A stretch of 64,000 nt of DNA from the NCBI GenBank assembly GCA_017992055.1, contig JAGOPK010000019.1, positions 1 through 64,000 on the forward strand. Direction: 5' to 3'. The stretch's first letter is position 1; each line of letters begins with the position of its first letter. This stretch comes from Burkholderiaceae bacterium. Its GTDB lineage: Bacteria; Pseudomonadota; Gammaproteobacteria; Burkholderiales; Burkholderiaceae_C. The notes beneath the pieces were generated by a model. The model saw only the letters and a list, made by a program, of their open reading frames with translations. It had not been told where the DNA came from and made no database searches. A program made the translations under genes and the position numbers. Positions 32,590-41,990 of this stretch are shown here, piece after piece.

Positions 32590-35463
32590 TCAGCCGGTGT
32601 TGCGCAGGCCCGCGGCGATGCCGTTGATCGACAAATGGATGCCGCGCTGCAGGCGCTCGTTGGCCGGGTCGCCGTCCTTGCGGTTGCGATAGCGGCGCAT
32701 CAGCTCCACCTGCAGGTGGTTCAGCGGGTCGAGGTAGGGGAAGCGGTGCTCGATGGAGCGCGCCAGCGCCGGATTGGCCTGCAGGCGCCGGGCCTCGCCG
32801 GTGATCAGGGCCAGGGCCTCGGCCGTGCGTTCCCATTCGTCCTTGATGGCCGTGAAGATGCGCTTGGCCACGCGTTTGTCGTCCACCAGCTCCACATAGC
32901 GCGCGGCGATGCGCAGGTCGCTCTTGGCCAGCACCATGTCCATGTTGGACATCAGCGTGCGGAAGAACGGCCACTGGCGGTGCATCTTCTGCAGCAGTTC
33001 CAGCCGCTTGGGCCGGCCTTCGCCATCGTCGTCGCCGGCCAGGTAGGCGGTGATCGCCGAGCCGAAGCCGCACCAGCCCGGCAGCGCCACCCGGCACTGG
33101 CCCCAGCTGAAGCCCCAGGGGATGGCGCGCAGGTCCTCGATGGCGCGGCTGGCCTTGCGGCTGGCCGGCCGGCTGCCGATGTTCAGCTCGGCGATCTCGC
33201 GGATCGGCGTGGCCGAGAAGAAGTAGTCGGTGAAGCCTTCGCTGCCATAGACCAGGCGGCGGTAGGCGCCGTAGCTGGCCTCGCTGATGGCCGCGGCGGC
33301 GTCCAGAAAGGCCTTGGGCGCGCCGGCGGCAGGCCCGGCCTTCTGGCCCGGTGCGCCGTGCAGCAGCGTGGCTTCCAGCGTGGCCGCGACCAGGGTTTCC
33401 AGGTTGCGCCGGCCGATCTCGGGGTGGGCGTACTTGCTGCCGATGACCTCGCCCTGCTCGGTGAGGCGGATCTGGCCGTTCACCGTGCCCGGCGGCTGCG
33501 CCAGGATGGCCTGGTAGCTGGGGCCGCCGCCGCGGCCCACGGTGCCACCGCGGCCATGGAACAGTCGCAGCGTGATGCCGTGCTCGGCGCGCAACGGGCC
33601 GAACAGGCCCACCAGGGCCAGCTCGGCGCGGTACAGCTCCCAGTTGCTGGTGAAAAAGCCGCCGTCCTTGTTGCTGTCGCTGTAGCCCAGCATGATGTCC
33701 TGCTCGGCACCGCTGCGCACGATCAGCTCGGTGATGCCGGGCAGGGCATAGAACTCGCGCATGATGGGTTCGGCCTGGCGCAGATCGCCGATGGTCTCGA
33801 ACAGCGGCACCACGATCAGCGGCGTGGTCGCCTGGCCGTCCAGCGTGCCGGTCAGCAGGCCGCATTCCTTCAGCAGCAGCAGCACCTCCAGCAGGTCGGA
33901 CACGCTCTCGGTGTGGCTGATGATGCAGTGGCGCAGCGCCTCGCGGCCGTAGCGCGTCAGCATCTCGCGCGCGGTCTCGAAGATCGCCAGCTCGCCCAGC
34001 GCATGCTCGCTGTAGACCGCGCCATGCACACGCAGCGGCCGCGCGTCGTTGAGCAATTGCAGCAGCAGCTCGCGCTTGCCGGCCTCGTCGAGCGCGCTGT
34101 AGTCGGCCTGCAGCCGCGCCGTGGCCAGCAGCTCGGCGATCACCAGCTCGTGCTTGTCCGAGCTCTGGCGCAGGTCCAGCGTGGCCAGGTGGAAGCCGAA
34201 CACCTGCACCGCGCGCTGCAGCGGCGCCAGGCGCGGCGCCACCAGGGCCTGGGCATGGTGCGAGGCCAGCGAGCGCGCGATCACCGCCAGGTCGGCCAGG
34301 AACTCGCCGGGCTCGGCATAGGCGTTCTGCGGGCCCACCGCATGGCGCAGCGCCTCGGTGCCGGTCAGCCCGTGCAGCGTGGCCGCCAGGCGGGCGTAGA
34401 TGCCCACCAGGGCGCGGCGGTAGGGCTCGTCCTCGCGGTGGGCATTGCGGTCGGGCGAGGCTTCGGCCAGCGCTCGCATCTCGGGCGTGACGCCGGCCAG
34501 GGTCTCGCTGATCGACAGCTCGGCGCCCAGCGCATGCACCTCGGTCAGGTAGTAGCGCAGCGCCACCTCGCTCTGCTTGGCCAGGGCCATGCGCAGGGTC
34601 TCGGCGGTGACGTTGGGATTGCCGTCGCGGTCACCGCCGATCCACTGGCCCATGCGCAGAAAGCTGGGCACGGCATGGCCGTGCAGATGCTGCTCCAACT
34701 CGGCGTAGAGCTTGGGGATCTGCTGCAGAAAGGTGCTGCGGTAGTAGCTGAGCGCGTTTTCGATCTCGTCGGCCACGGTCAGCTTGGTGTGGCGCAGCAT
34801 GCGCGTCTGCCACAGCTGGGTGACGCGGGCGCGGATCAGGGCCTCGTTGTCGCGGCGGTCGCGCTCGGTCAGCAGTTCGTCGCGCTGGCCCACCAGCTCG
34901 GCCACGGCGCGCTCGGCGTCGAGGATGCTCTTGCGCTGCACCTCGGTGGGGTGGGCGGTCAGCACCGGCGCGATGTAGGCCTGGGCCAGGGTCTGGGCCA
35001 CGTCGGCGGCGCGGATGTCGGCGCGGTGCAGGCGCTCGAAGCTCATCGCCAGCGAGCCTTCCTGCAGATGGCCCTGGCGCTCGTGGTGCACACGCCGGCG
35101 CACATGGTGGCGGTCCTCGGCGATGTTGGCCAGGTGCGAGAAGTAGCTGAAGGCGCGGATCACGCTGACGGTCTGGTCGGCCGACAGGTTCTTCAGCAGC
35201 CGGTCGAGCACGCGGCCGGCCGAGGCGTCCTTCTTCAGCCGGTAGGCCACGCTCAGCTGGCGCACCCGCTCGATCAGCTCGAAGGCTTCCGTGCCTTCCT
35301 GCTCGCGGATCACATCGCCCAGGATGCGACCGAGTAACCGGATATCCTCGACCAGCGGCTTGTTCTTGGCGGCGGCATCGGAAACCGAATCCTCTACCTG
35401 AGGATTGTCCGGGCGCTGGCTGCTGCGGCTGCGTGCGGCGGGCTTGGTGATGGCGCGGGGCAT
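32590..35463 (-). CDS. ppc: Phosphoenolpyruvate carboxylase
   Basis: 957 aa, full length. It makes oxaloacetate from PEP and bicarbonate to refill the TCA cycle. The catalytic histidine lies in [13 protein letters not shown], the glycine-rich loop is [15 protein letters not shown], and the allosteric C-terminus ends with GLRNTG as in bacterial enzymes. The N-terminus (about 1-30) is a basic, Ser/Pro-rich stretch that is probably disordered. GAGGAG seven bases upstream selects the ATG at 35463 over one ten codons further out. It is divergent from hemC. Confidence 0.96.
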   Translation of the reverse strand: MPRAITKPAARSRSSQRPDNPQVEDSVSDAAAKNKPLVEDIRLLGRILGDVIREQEGTEAFELIERVRQLSVAYRLKKDASAGRVLDRLLKNLSADQTVSVIRAFSYFSHLANIAEDRHHVRRRVHHERQGHLQEGSLAMSFERLHRADIRAADVAQTLAQAYIAPVLTAHPTEVQRKSILDAERAVAELVGQRDELLTERDRRDNEALIRARVTQLWQTRMLRHTKLTVADEIENALSYYRSTFLQQIPKLYAELEQHLHGHAVPSFLRMGQWIGGDRDGNPNVTAETLRMALAKQSEVALRYYLTEVHALGAELSISETLAGVTPEMRALAEASPDRNAHREDEPYRRALVGIYARLAATLHGLTGTEALRHAVGPQNAYAEPGEFLADLAVIARSLASHHAQALVAPRLAPLQRAVQVFGFHLATLDLRQSSDKHELVIAELLATARLQADYSALDEAGKRELLLQLLNDARPLRVHGAVYSEHALGELAIFETAREMLTRYGREALRHCIISHTESVSDLLEVLLLLKECGLLTGTLDGQATTPLIVVPLFETIGDLRQAEPIMREFYALPGITELIVRSGAEQDIMLGYSDSNKDGGFFTSNWELYRAELALVGLFGPLRAEHGITLRLFHGRGGTVGRGGGPSYQAILAQPPGTVNGQIRLTEQGEVIGSKYAHPEIGRRNLETLVAATLEATLLHGAPGQKAGPAAGAPKAFLDAAAAISEASYGAYRRLVYGSEGFTDYFFSATPIREIAELNIGSRPASRKASRAIEDLRAIPWGFSWGQCRVALPGWCGFGSAITAYLAGDDDGEGRPKRLELLQKMHRQWPFFRTLMSNMDMVLAKSDLRIAARYVELVDDKRVAKRIFTAIKDEWERTAEALALITGEARRLQANPALARSIEHRFPYLDPLNHLQVELMRRYRNRKDGDPANERLQRGIHLSINGIAAGLRNTG

Positions 35464-35478
35464 ACGGGCTCCTCGGTG

Positions 35479-35494
35479 TAACCAAATTACCAAA
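35479..35494 (-). repeat. Tandem 8-base repeat upstream of ppc
   Basis: TAACCAAA and TTACCAAA lie side by side (7 of 8 bases identical), 16 bases upstream of the ppc start, in a short AT-rich island of the ppc-hemC gap. It may be part of the ppc promoter or a regulator site. Nothing further is clear in this 155-base gap. Confidence 0.3.
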
Positions 35495-35618
35495 TGGCGT
35501 GGTGGCGCATGCTAACAGCGGTGGCCTGCCGTGCACAGATCGCCGGCCGGCATGATCTTCAGCAAGCTTCGTGCCGCAGCCGGCCGTATGGGCGGCGCGG
35601 CCGCCGATAATTCGCCGC

Positions 35619-36605
35619 ATGACTGCCACCACCCTGATCGCCACCCGCGAAAGCCGCCTTGCCCTGTGGCAGGCCGAACATGTGCGCGCGCTGCTGCAGC
35701 AGCGCTTCGGCCTGGCGGTCGAGCTGCTGGGCATGACCACCCGCGGCGACCAGATCCTCGACCGCACGCTGAGCAAGGTCGGCGGCAAGGGCCTGTTCGT
35801 CAAGGAGCTCGAAGTGGCGCTGGAGGAGGGCCGCGCCCACCTGGCCGTGCACTCGCTGAAGGACGTGCCGATGGAGCTGCCCGAGGGCTTTGTGCTGGCT
35901 GCGGTGCTGGAGCGCGAGGATCCGCGCGATGCCTTTGTCTCGCCGCGCCATGCCTCGGTGGACGAGCTGCCGCAGGGCGCCGTGGTCGGCACCTCCAGCC
36001 TGCGCCGGGTGGTGCAGCTGGCGGCACGCCGGCCCGACCTGCGCATCGAGCCGCTGCGTGGCAACCTCGATACGCGGCTGCGCAAGCTCGACGAGGGCGG
36101 CTACGACGCCATCGTGCTGGCGGCGGCCGGCCTCAAGCGCCTGGGCCTGGCCCAGCGCATCCGCAGCACGTTTGCGCCGCAGCAGATGCTGCCCGCCGCC
36201 GGCCAGGGCGCGCTGGGCATCGAGGTGCGGGCCGACGCCGCGGCGCTGCGCGCCCAGCTGGCCCAGCTGGTGCATGCGCCCACCTGGCTGGCCACCCATG
36301 CCGAGCGGGCGGTGTCGCGCACGCTGGGCGGCAGCTGCAGCATGCCGCTGGCCGCCCATGCGCATTGGGTCGACGGCGCGCACGGCCACCGCCTGGTGCT
36401 GGATGCCGCGCTGGGCGATGCCGCCACGCCGACGCGGCCGTTGCTGCAGGTGCGGCTGGAGGCCGGTTTCGCGGCCGCCGACCTGGCCGACGGCGGCGTG
36501 CCGGCCGCGGCCACGGCCGCCGCCAGCGCGCTGGGCGAGCAGGCCGCCGAGCGGCTGCGCCAGCTGGGCGCCGAGGGCTATCTGGCGGCCAGCGCCGGCG
36601 CCTGA
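35619..36605 (+). CDS. hemC: Porphobilinogen deaminase (hydroxymethylbilane synthase)
   Basis: 328 aa. It polymerises four porphobilinogens into hydroxymethylbilane. The dipyrromethane cofactor is held by Cys240 in [13 protein letters not shown]. Conserved substrate-side residues lie in [24 protein letters not shown] and [12 protein letters not shown]. The ATG at 35619 fits the family start. A GATAAT hexamer ends only seven bases upstream, which would imply an almost leaderless mRNA if it is the -10 box. hemD begins eight bases after the stop. Confidence 0.96.
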   Translation: MTATTLIATRESRLALWQAEHVRALLQQRFGLAVELLGMTTRGDQILDRTLSKVGGKGLFVKELEVALEEGRAHLAVHSLKDVPMELPEGFVLAAVLEREDPRDAFVSPRHASVDELPQGAVVGTSSLRRVVQLAARRPDLRIEPLRGNLDTRLRKLDEGGYDAIVLAAAGLKRLGLAQRIRSTFAPQQMLPAAGQGALGIEVRADAAALRAQLAQLVHAPTWLATHAERAVSRTLGGSCSMPLAAHAHWVDGAHGHRLVLDAALGDAATPTRPLLQVRLEAGFAAADLADGGVPAAATAAASALGEQAAERLRQLGAEGYLAASAGA

Positions 36606-36613
36606 CGCGACGC

Positions 36614-37447
36614 ATGCCGCAACTGCCGCCCGGTTTGCCGCCGCAACCGCTGCCACGCCTGCTGGTCACGCGGCCACAGCCTCAGGCCGACGAATGGGTG
36701 GCCCGGCTGCAGGCCCTGGGCCTGCAGGCTGCGGCGCTGCCGCTGCTGGCCATCGGTGATGCACCGCAGGCCACGGCGGTGCCGGCGGCCTGGGCCACGC
36801 TGCCCGGCCGGGCCCTGGTCATGTTCGTCAGCCCGACCGCGGTGCAGCGATTTTTTGCCGGCCGGCCGGCGGGCGCGGCCTGGCCGGCCGGCACGCTGGC
36901 CGGCAGCACCGGGCCGGGCACGGCCGCGGCGCTGCGCGCCCAGGGCCTGGCCGAGCCGCTGCTGGTGACGCCGCCCGACGATGCGCCGCGCTTCGATTCC
37001 GAGGCGCTGTGGCTGCAGTTGCAGCAGCGCCGGCCGCCGCCGGTCTGGCCCGGCGCGCGGGTGCTGATCGTGCGCGGCGAGGGCGGGCGCGACTGGCTGG
37101 CCGGCACCCTGGCCGAGGCCGGCGCCCAGGTCGACTTCGTCGAGGCCTACCGGCGCCAGCCACCGCGGCTGGACGCCGCCGGCCAGGCCCTGCTGGCCGC
37201 GGCGGTGGCGGCGCCGCAGGCCCATGCCTGGCTGGTCAGCAGCAGCGAGGCGCTGGGCCATCTGGCCCGGCTGGCACCGGCGGCGGACTGGTCGGCGGCC
37301 TGTGCCCTGGCCACCCATCCGCGCATCGCCGAATCGGCCCAGGCGCTGGGCTTTGGCCGGGTGCACCGGGTGTCGCCGTCGCCGCTGGCGGTGCGGGATC
37401 TGCTGCAGCGTCTGCAGGCGGGCGAGGCCGCGGGGCCTGCTCTATAG
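36614..37447 (+). CDS. hemD: Uroporphyrinogen-III synthase
   Basis: 277 aa, two HemD Rossmann-like lobes. LLVTRPQPQADEWVARLQALG opens the first lobe. VMFVSPTAVQRFF and GARVLIVRGEGGRDWLAGTLAEAGA are typical blocks, and AWLVSSSEALGHL belongs to the second lobe. It closes and inverts ring D of hydroxymethylbilane. HemD is poorly conserved, so the call rests on these motifs plus the position between hemC and hemX. Its stop codon TAG overlaps no other gene; hemX starts two bases later. Confidence 0.9.
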   Translation: MPQLPPGLPPQPLPRLLVTRPQPQADEWVARLQALGLQAAALPLLAIGDAPQATAVPAAWATLPGRALVMFVSPTAVQRFFAGRPAGAAWPAGTLAGSTGPGTAAALRAQGLAEPLLVTPPDDAPRFDSEALWLQLQQRRPPPVWPGARVLIVRGEGGRDWLAGTLAEAGAQVDFVEAYRRQPPRLDAAGQALLAAAVAAPQAHAWLVSSSEALGHLARLAPAADWSAACALATHPRIAESAQALGFGRVHRVSPSPLAVRDLLQRLQAGEAAGPAL

Positions 37448-37448
37448 A

Positions 37449-38630
37449 ATGATCCGCACCGTGAACGACGCCCCTCCGCCCGCCGCCGATCTGCCGCCTT
37501 CGCCGTCCAACACCCCGGTCGACGAGCGCCCGGCGCCGGCGCCGTCGGCCGAGCGGGGGCCCGGCACGGCCTGGATGGTCGGCGCCGGCGTGGTGGGCGC
37601 GCTCAGCGTGGCCGCGCTGACGCTGGCCCTGCTGGCCCAGCAACGCGTGAAGACGCTGGAACAGGAACTGGTGCGCCGCCAGCAGGAAAGCCAGGGCCAG
37701 TCGGCCGAGGCGCGGGCGATGGCGCGCCAGGCGCTGGAGTCGGCCCAGTCGTCCGAGGCCAAGCTGGCCCTGGTCGAAGGCAAGGTGGCCGAGACCGCGC
37801 TGCAGCGCACCCAGCTCGAAGAGCTGATCCAGCAGCTGTCGCGCTCGCGCGACGAAAACGCGCTGGCCGACATCGACGCGGCCATCCGCGTCGCGGTGCA
37901 GCAGTCGGCCATCACCGGCGGCGCCGAGCCGCTGGCCGCGGCGCTGCGCCAGGCCGAGGAGCGGCTGTCGCGACTGAACCAGCCGCGCCTGGAGCGTGTG
38001 CGCCGCGCCGTGGCGCGTGACCTGGACCGCGTGCGCGCCACCGCGGTGACCGACATCGCCAGCCTGAACATCCGACTCGACGAGGCCATACGTGCGGTCG
38101 ACGAGCTGCCGCTGCTGGCCCAGATCGAGCGCCGACCGACGGCCGCGCCAGCGGCACGCGCCCCGGCGGCCGGCGCGGCCAGCGCGGCCCGTGCGCCGGC
38201 CTCGGGCGCCTCGGCGCCGGCCGGCCCGCGTGGCTCGCCCATCCAGCGCGGCTGGCAGCACCTGGCCGAGGCCTGGGACGTGGCCAGCGAGCGCGTCTGG
38301 CAGGAGGTGCGCGGCCTGGTGCGCGTGACCCAGATCGACAATCCCGAGGCGGTGCTGATCGCGCCCGAGCAGGCCTGGTTTTTGCGCGAGAACCTGAAGC
38401 TGCGCCTGCTCAATGCCCGCCTGGCCCTGCTGTCGCGCCAATTCGACACCGCCCAGGGCGATCTGCGCGATGCCCAGGCGGCGCTGGATCGTTACTTCGA
38501 CCGCAGCGCCCGCCGCGTGCTGCTGACCGGCGAGCTGGTACGCCAGGTGGCCGGCCAGGCCCGACAGCTGTCGCTGCCACGGCCCGAAGAAACCCTGGCC
38601 GCGCTGGCCGCGGCCCAGGCCGGGCGCTGA
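37449..38630 (+). CDS. hemX: HemX-family membrane protein (uroporphyrinogen-III C-methyltransferase-like)
   Basis: 393 aa. It has a Pro/Ala-rich cytoplasmic N-terminus, one TM helix (about 42-63) and a long periplasmic coiled coil (about 65-150). The conserved HemX block contains WDVASERVWQEVRGLVRVTQ and LRENLKLRLLNARLALLSRQ. An Ala/Pro-rich low-complexity insert lies at about 235-260. Despite annotation habits it has no SAM methyltransferase fold. Its role in haem synthesis or membrane organisation is unsettled. It forms the usual hemCDXY string. Confidence 0.88.
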   Translation: MIRTVNDAPPPAADLPPSPSNTPVDERPAPAPSAERGPGTAWMVGAGVVGALSVAALTLALLAQQRVKTLEQELVRRQQESQGQSAEARAMARQALESAQSSEAKLALVEGKVAETALQRTQLEELIQQLSRSRDENALADIDAAIRVAVQQSAITGGAEPLAAALRQAEERLSRLNQPRLERVRRAVARDLDRVRATAVTDIASLNIRLDEAIRAVDELPLLAQIERRPTAAPAARAPAAGAASAARAPASGASAPAGPRGSPIQRGWQHLAEAWDVASERVWQEVRGLVRVTQIDNPEAVLIAPEQAWFLRENLKLRLLNARLALLSRQFDTAQGDLRDAQAALDRYFDRSARRVLLTGELVRQVAGQARQLSLPRPEETLAALAAAQAGR

Positions 38631-38655
38631 ACGCCCACTAGCCCAGCCCCCGCGC

Positions 38656-39900
38656 ATGCGTCCCGTCATCTGGTTCGTGCTGCTGTTCGCCGTCGCCGTG
38701 GTGGCGGCGCTGACGCTGGGCGACAACCGCGGCCTGGCCTCGTTCTACTGGAACAGCTGGCGGCTGGACCTGTCGCTGAACTTCTTCCTGCTGGCGGCCA
38801 TCGCCATCGGCTTTGCGGTGGTGTCGGCGGTGCAGGCCATCAATGCCCTGGTCGGCCTGCCGCAGCGCGCCCGCGAATGGCGGGCCCTGCAGCGCGAGCG
38901 GGCCGCCCAGGCGGCGCTGCGCGAGGCGCTGACCGAGTATTTCGCCGGCCGCTACAGCCGCGCCCACAAGGCCGCGCAGCGCGCCATCACCGTGCACGAC
39001 GACGTGGAAGTGCTGCACGAGGACCATGGCTTCATGGTGCTGGCCCATGTGCTGGCCGCCGGCAGCCTGCACCGGCTGCAGGACCGTGCGCGCCGCGACC
39101 AGCTGCTGCAGCGCGCCTTCAAGGCCGGGCGCAAGGCCGGGCCGGCGGCGGTGGACGACGGCGCCCGCCTGCTGGCCGCCGAATGGGCGCTGGACGACCG
39201 CGATGGCGCCCGCGCCGAGCAGCTGCTGTCCGAGCTGCAGCCCGGCGTGGCCCGGCGCACCCATGCGCTGCGGCTCAAGCTGCAGGCGGCGCGGCTGCAG
39301 CGCCGGCCGCTGGAGGCGCTGCACACCGCGCGCCTGCTGGCCAACCACCAGGCCTTCACCGCGGTGGCGGCTCAGGCCCTGCTGCGCGCGCTGGCCTTCG
39401 AGGCCCTGGATGAAGCCCACGATGCCGACCAGCTGCGCCGCGTCTGGCAGCAGTTCGACGACGCCGACCAGCGCGATCCCTTCGTCGCCGCGCGTGCCGC
39501 CCGCCGCGCTGCGGCCCTGGGCGCGGCCGAGGACGGCCGGGCCTGGCTGCGGCCGCTGTGGGAGCGCATGGAGGCGCTGGGCCTGGACGGCCGCGCCCAG
39601 GTGGCGCTGGCCCTGGTGGATGCCGCCGCCGGCGTCGGCCCCGACTGGCTGCCGCGGGTCGAGGCGGCGCAGCGCGCCTGGCCGACCGAGGCCGCGGTGC
39701 AGGCCGCCGCCGGGGCGGTGTTCGTCGACCGCCAGCTGTGGGGCAAGGCGCGCCGGCCGCTGGAGCAGGCCGCCGCCGACGTGGCGCTGGAGGCCCGTGC
39801 CCGCCGCCAGGCCTGGCGCGCGCTGGCCCATCTGGCCGGCGAAGAGGGCGACGACGAGCGTGCCAACGCCTGCCACCGCGCCGCCGCGGCCATCGACTGA
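38656..39900 (+). CDS. hemY: HemY-family protein with TPR-like repeats
   Basis: 414 aa. Two N-terminal TM helices (about 3-22 and 40-62) frame FYWNSWRLDLSLNFFLLAAIAIGF, the HemY_N signature. A periplasmic or cytoplasmic TPR-like helical array follows, with repeated Ala/Leu/Arg-rich helices. This HemY is unrelated to protoporphyrinogen oxidase HemY of Bacillus. Its function in haem metabolism is unclear. It ends 81 bases before tRNA-Arg. Confidence 0.88.
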   Translation: MRPVIWFVLLFAVAVVAALTLGDNRGLASFYWNSWRLDLSLNFFLLAAIAIGFAVVSAVQAINALVGLPQRAREWRALQRERAAQAALREALTEYFAGRYSRAHKAAQRAITVHDDVEVLHEDHGFMVLAHVLAAGSLHRLQDRARRDQLLQRAFKAGRKAGPAAVDDGARLLAAEWALDDRDGARAEQLLSELQPGVARRTHALRLKLQAARLQRRPLEALHTARLLANHQAFTAVAAQALLRALAFEALDEAHDADQLRRVWQQFDDADQRDPFVAARAARRAAALGAAEDGRAWLRPLWERMEALGLDGRAQVALALVDAAAGVGPDWLPRVEAAQRAWPTEAAVQAAAGAVFVDRQLWGKARRPLEQAAADVALEARARRQAWRALAHLAGEEGDDERANACHRAAAAID

Positions 39901-39941
39901 CCACCGGCCGCGCCGGGCAGATCAAGTTTTTTTGGGGGCTC

Positions 39942-39971
39942 TTGCCAGAATCGCAAAACGCTGTGTATACT
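39942..39971 (+). promoter_or_regulatory. Promoter of tRNA-Arg
   Basis: TTGCCA (39942-39947) and TATACT (39966-39971) are 18 bases apart. The predicted start lies only a few bases before the tRNA, with a GC-rich discriminator typical of stringently controlled stable-RNA promoters. Confidence 0.65.
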
Positions 39972-39981
39972 GCGAGGCTTG

Positions 39982-40058
39982 GCGGCTGTAGCTCAGTTGG
40001 ATAGAGTACTTGGCTACGAACCAAGGGGTCGTGGGTTCGAATCCTGCCAGCCGCACCA
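39982..40058 (+). tRNA. tRNA-Arg, anticodon ACG
   Basis: 77-base cloverleaf with encoded CCA. The acceptor GCGGCTG pairs with CAGCCGC. The anticodon stem CTTGG/CCAAG holds the loop CTACGAA (anticodon ACG, whose first A is normally deaminated to inosine by TadA). A tadA gene is in this window at 62059. Confidence 0.97.
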
Positions 40059-40075
40059 AAACAACAAGAAACGGG

Positions 40076-40108
40076 AACGCCCCGGTCAGCAATGACCGGG
40101 GCGTTTTC
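40076..40108 (+). terminator. Intrinsic terminator of tRNA-Arg
   Basis: A perfect 13-base stem (40076-40088 with 40093-40105; core AACGCCCCGGTCA) around a GCAA tetraloop, followed by TTTTC. It lies between tRNA-Arg and the converging methyltransferase gene, which ends at 40148. Confidence 0.9.
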
Positions 40109-40147
40109 ACTTGCGGGCCCGCACAGGGCCACAGGCCTTGGAGGCTG

Positions 40148-41428
40148 TCAGCCGTCGTGGCGGTAGGCCTGGCCCCAGGCGCCACTGTCGGGCAGTGCCG
40201 CCTCGCCGGCCAGCAGGCGCTCCAGCGTCTGCGTGCGGATGCCGTAGAAGGCCTTCAGCGCCGCGGTCTGCTCGCGCAGTGCCTGCTGCTGGGCGGCGCT
40301 CAGGGGCTGGGCGCGGCGCACCGCCAGCACCATCTTGTTCTTGGCCGTGTGCTCGGGCGAGACGAACTCGAACACCTGGGTGTCGTAGCCGGCGCCCTGC
40401 AGCAGCAGGGCACGCAGCGCATCGGTCAGCATCTCGGCCTGCTCGCTCTGGTGGATGCCGTGGCGCAGCATGGGCTGCAGCACCGGCGGGGCCACCAGCT
40501 GCGGCCGGATCTCCTTGTGGCAGCAGGGCGAGCAGACGATGATGGCCGCGCCACCCACCACGCCGCGGTGCATGGCCACGTCGGTGGCGGTGTCGCAGGC
40601 ATGCAGGGCGATCATCACGTCGAAGGGCTGCGCGGCATGCTCGCGCACGTCGCCGGCGGCAAAGGCCAGGCCCTGCAGTCCCAGGCGCTGGGCGATGCCG
40701 TTGCACTGGTCCACCAGCTCCTGGCGCAGTTCCACGCCCAGCACCTCGGTGGCGCGGCCGAGCTGGCGCAGGTGGTGGTGCAGGGCAAAGGTCAGATAGC
40801 CGCGGCCGGCGCCGAAGTCCAGCACCCGCACCGGCCGGGCTGCATCGCGCATGGCCAGTGGCGACTGCTCGAAGGCATGGGCAAAGACCTCGACGAACTT
40901 GTTGATCTGGCGCCATTTGCGCGCCATCGCCGGCACCAGGCGCTGCTGGCCGTCGGTGATGCCCAGCTCGGCCAGAAAGGGCTCGGCCAGCGTCAGCGGG
41001 CGCTGGCGGAGGCGGTCATGGGCCTGCGGGTTGGTTGCGTCCGGCGCAGGCGCCTGCGGCAGCTTGCCGATGCGCAGGCCCCAGCCGCCACGCTTGCCCC
41101 AGGCCAGCTGGATGTCGTGGCCCTGCGTGACCAGGTGGCCATGGTGGAACTGGCTGGCCAGCAGCTGGCCGATCTGCTCCACCGCCGCGTCCAGGCCCAG
41201 GTTCTTGGTGATGTCCTTGCTGCGGTGGCGCCAGACCAGGGACAGCTGCGGCTGGCCGCGCAGCAGCACGCGGCGCGCCAGCAGCTTGTCCAGCGTGGGC
41301 TCGGCATCGTGGGGCCGGCCCAGGGCCAGCTTGACGAAGCTGCCATCGGCCAGGCTGGCGCGCAGGCGCTCGATGAACTTCAGCCGTTCGGCATCGGGCG
41401 GGGCGGGGGCGGAGGACATGGGCGGCAT
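40148..41428 (-). CDS. Class I SAM-dependent methyltransferase (Methyltransf_32 type)
   Basis: 426 aa. The N-terminal 190 residues show no motif I recognise. The C-terminal half is a Rossmann methyltransferase. SAM motif I is VLDFGAGRGYLTFAL (202-216). ALHACDTATDVAM (275-287) and CSPCCHKE (299-306) are the hallmarks of the Methyltransf_32 family, which includes eukaryotic METTL25-like proteins. The CPCC-type motif suggests a metal or structural role, and the substrate is unknown. The start is ATG 41428, or ATG 41419 three codons in; neither has a clear ribosome site. It is the last gene of the minus-strand run that begins at livG and converges on the tRNA-Arg terminator. Confidence 0.82.
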   Translation of the reverse strand: MPPMSSAPAPPDAERLKFIERLRASLADGSFVKLALGRPHDAEPTLDKLLARRVLLRGQPQLSLVWRHRSKDITKNLGLDAAVEQIGQLLASQFHHGHLVTQGHDIQLAWGKRGGWGLRIGKLPQAPAPDATNPQAHDRLRQRPLTLAEPFLAELGITDGQQRLVPAMARKWRQINKFVEVFAHAFEQSPLAMRDAARPVRVLDFGAGRGYLTFALHHHLRQLGRATEVLGVELRQELVDQCNGIAQRLGLQGLAFAAGDVREHAAQPFDVMIALHACDTATDVAMHRGVVGGAAIIVCSPCCHKEIRPQLVAPPVLQPMLRHGIHQSEQAEMLTDALRALLLQGAGYDTQVFEFVSPEHTAKNKMVLAVRRAQPLSAAQQQALREQTAALKAFYGIRTQTLERLLAGEAALPDSGAWGQAYRHDG

Positions 41429-41470
41429 TGTCGCCGTCCATCCCGGCGGACCGCCGTGCCCGGGTGGTGA

Positions 41471-41842
41471 TCAAGGCTGGGGAAACTGCACCAGCTGCAG
41501 CTCGTTGCCCTCGGGATCGGCCAGCGTGGCCAGCCAGCCGCCCCAGAACTGGGCCTCGGGCGCGCCGGTGAAGCGCACGCCGGCGGCGGCCAGGCGCGCA
41601 TGCTCGGCACGCAGGTCGGCGACGCCGAAGGACAGGCCGGTGAAGCGGCCGACCAGCACCTGCTCGTCGGCCGGGGCATCGGCCGGCACCGACTCCAGCA
41701 CCAGCTGCAGCTGGCCGGTGTCGAAGCGCACAAAGCCCTCGGTGCTGCCGTCGAAGGCGATCACCAGGCCCAGCTGCTGCTCGTAGAAATCACGCGCGGC
41801 AGGCAGGTCGTGCACAAACACGCGGGCGGCGGCGAGCAGCAT
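41471..41842 (-). CDS. VOC-family (glyoxalase/bleomycin-resistance fold) protein
   Basis: 123 aa single VOC module. It has RVFVHDLPAARDFYEQQLGL at the N-terminus and LATLADPEGNELQLVQF at the C-terminus, where the Glu is the usual metal ligand. The usual N-terminal metal ligand position (a His in many members) is Arg/Val here, so metal binding is uncertain. No specific substrate can be named. A 148-base gap with nothing recognisable separates it from the upstream M61-like gene. Confidence 0.8.
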   Translation of the reverse strand: MLLAAARVFVHDLPAARDFYEQQLGLVIAFDGSTEGFVRFDTGQLQLVLESVPADAPADEQVLVGRFTGLSFGVADLRAEHARLAAAGVRFTGAPEAQFWGGWLATLADPEGNELQLVQFPQP

Positions 41843-41990
41843 GATCGGTCCCCTTGATTCAGCCGTGGATCGCTGCCGGCCGGCCACTGCAGCCGGCCGC
41901 AGCCAACGGCTTGGATGAGCGTGCGCCATCTTGCCATCGGCCCGGGCGCGCCGCCAGCGGCACGATCCCGGCGGCCACTGGCCGCACCGT

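Noticed and set aside
31543-35337. Very long open frame (1264 codons) on the plus strand opposite the PEP-CTERM and ppc genes
   Set aside because: Antisense shadow of high-GC genes; the translation is low-complexity Gly/His/Gln/Val-rich and has no domain, while the minus strand encodes a full PEP carboxylase.
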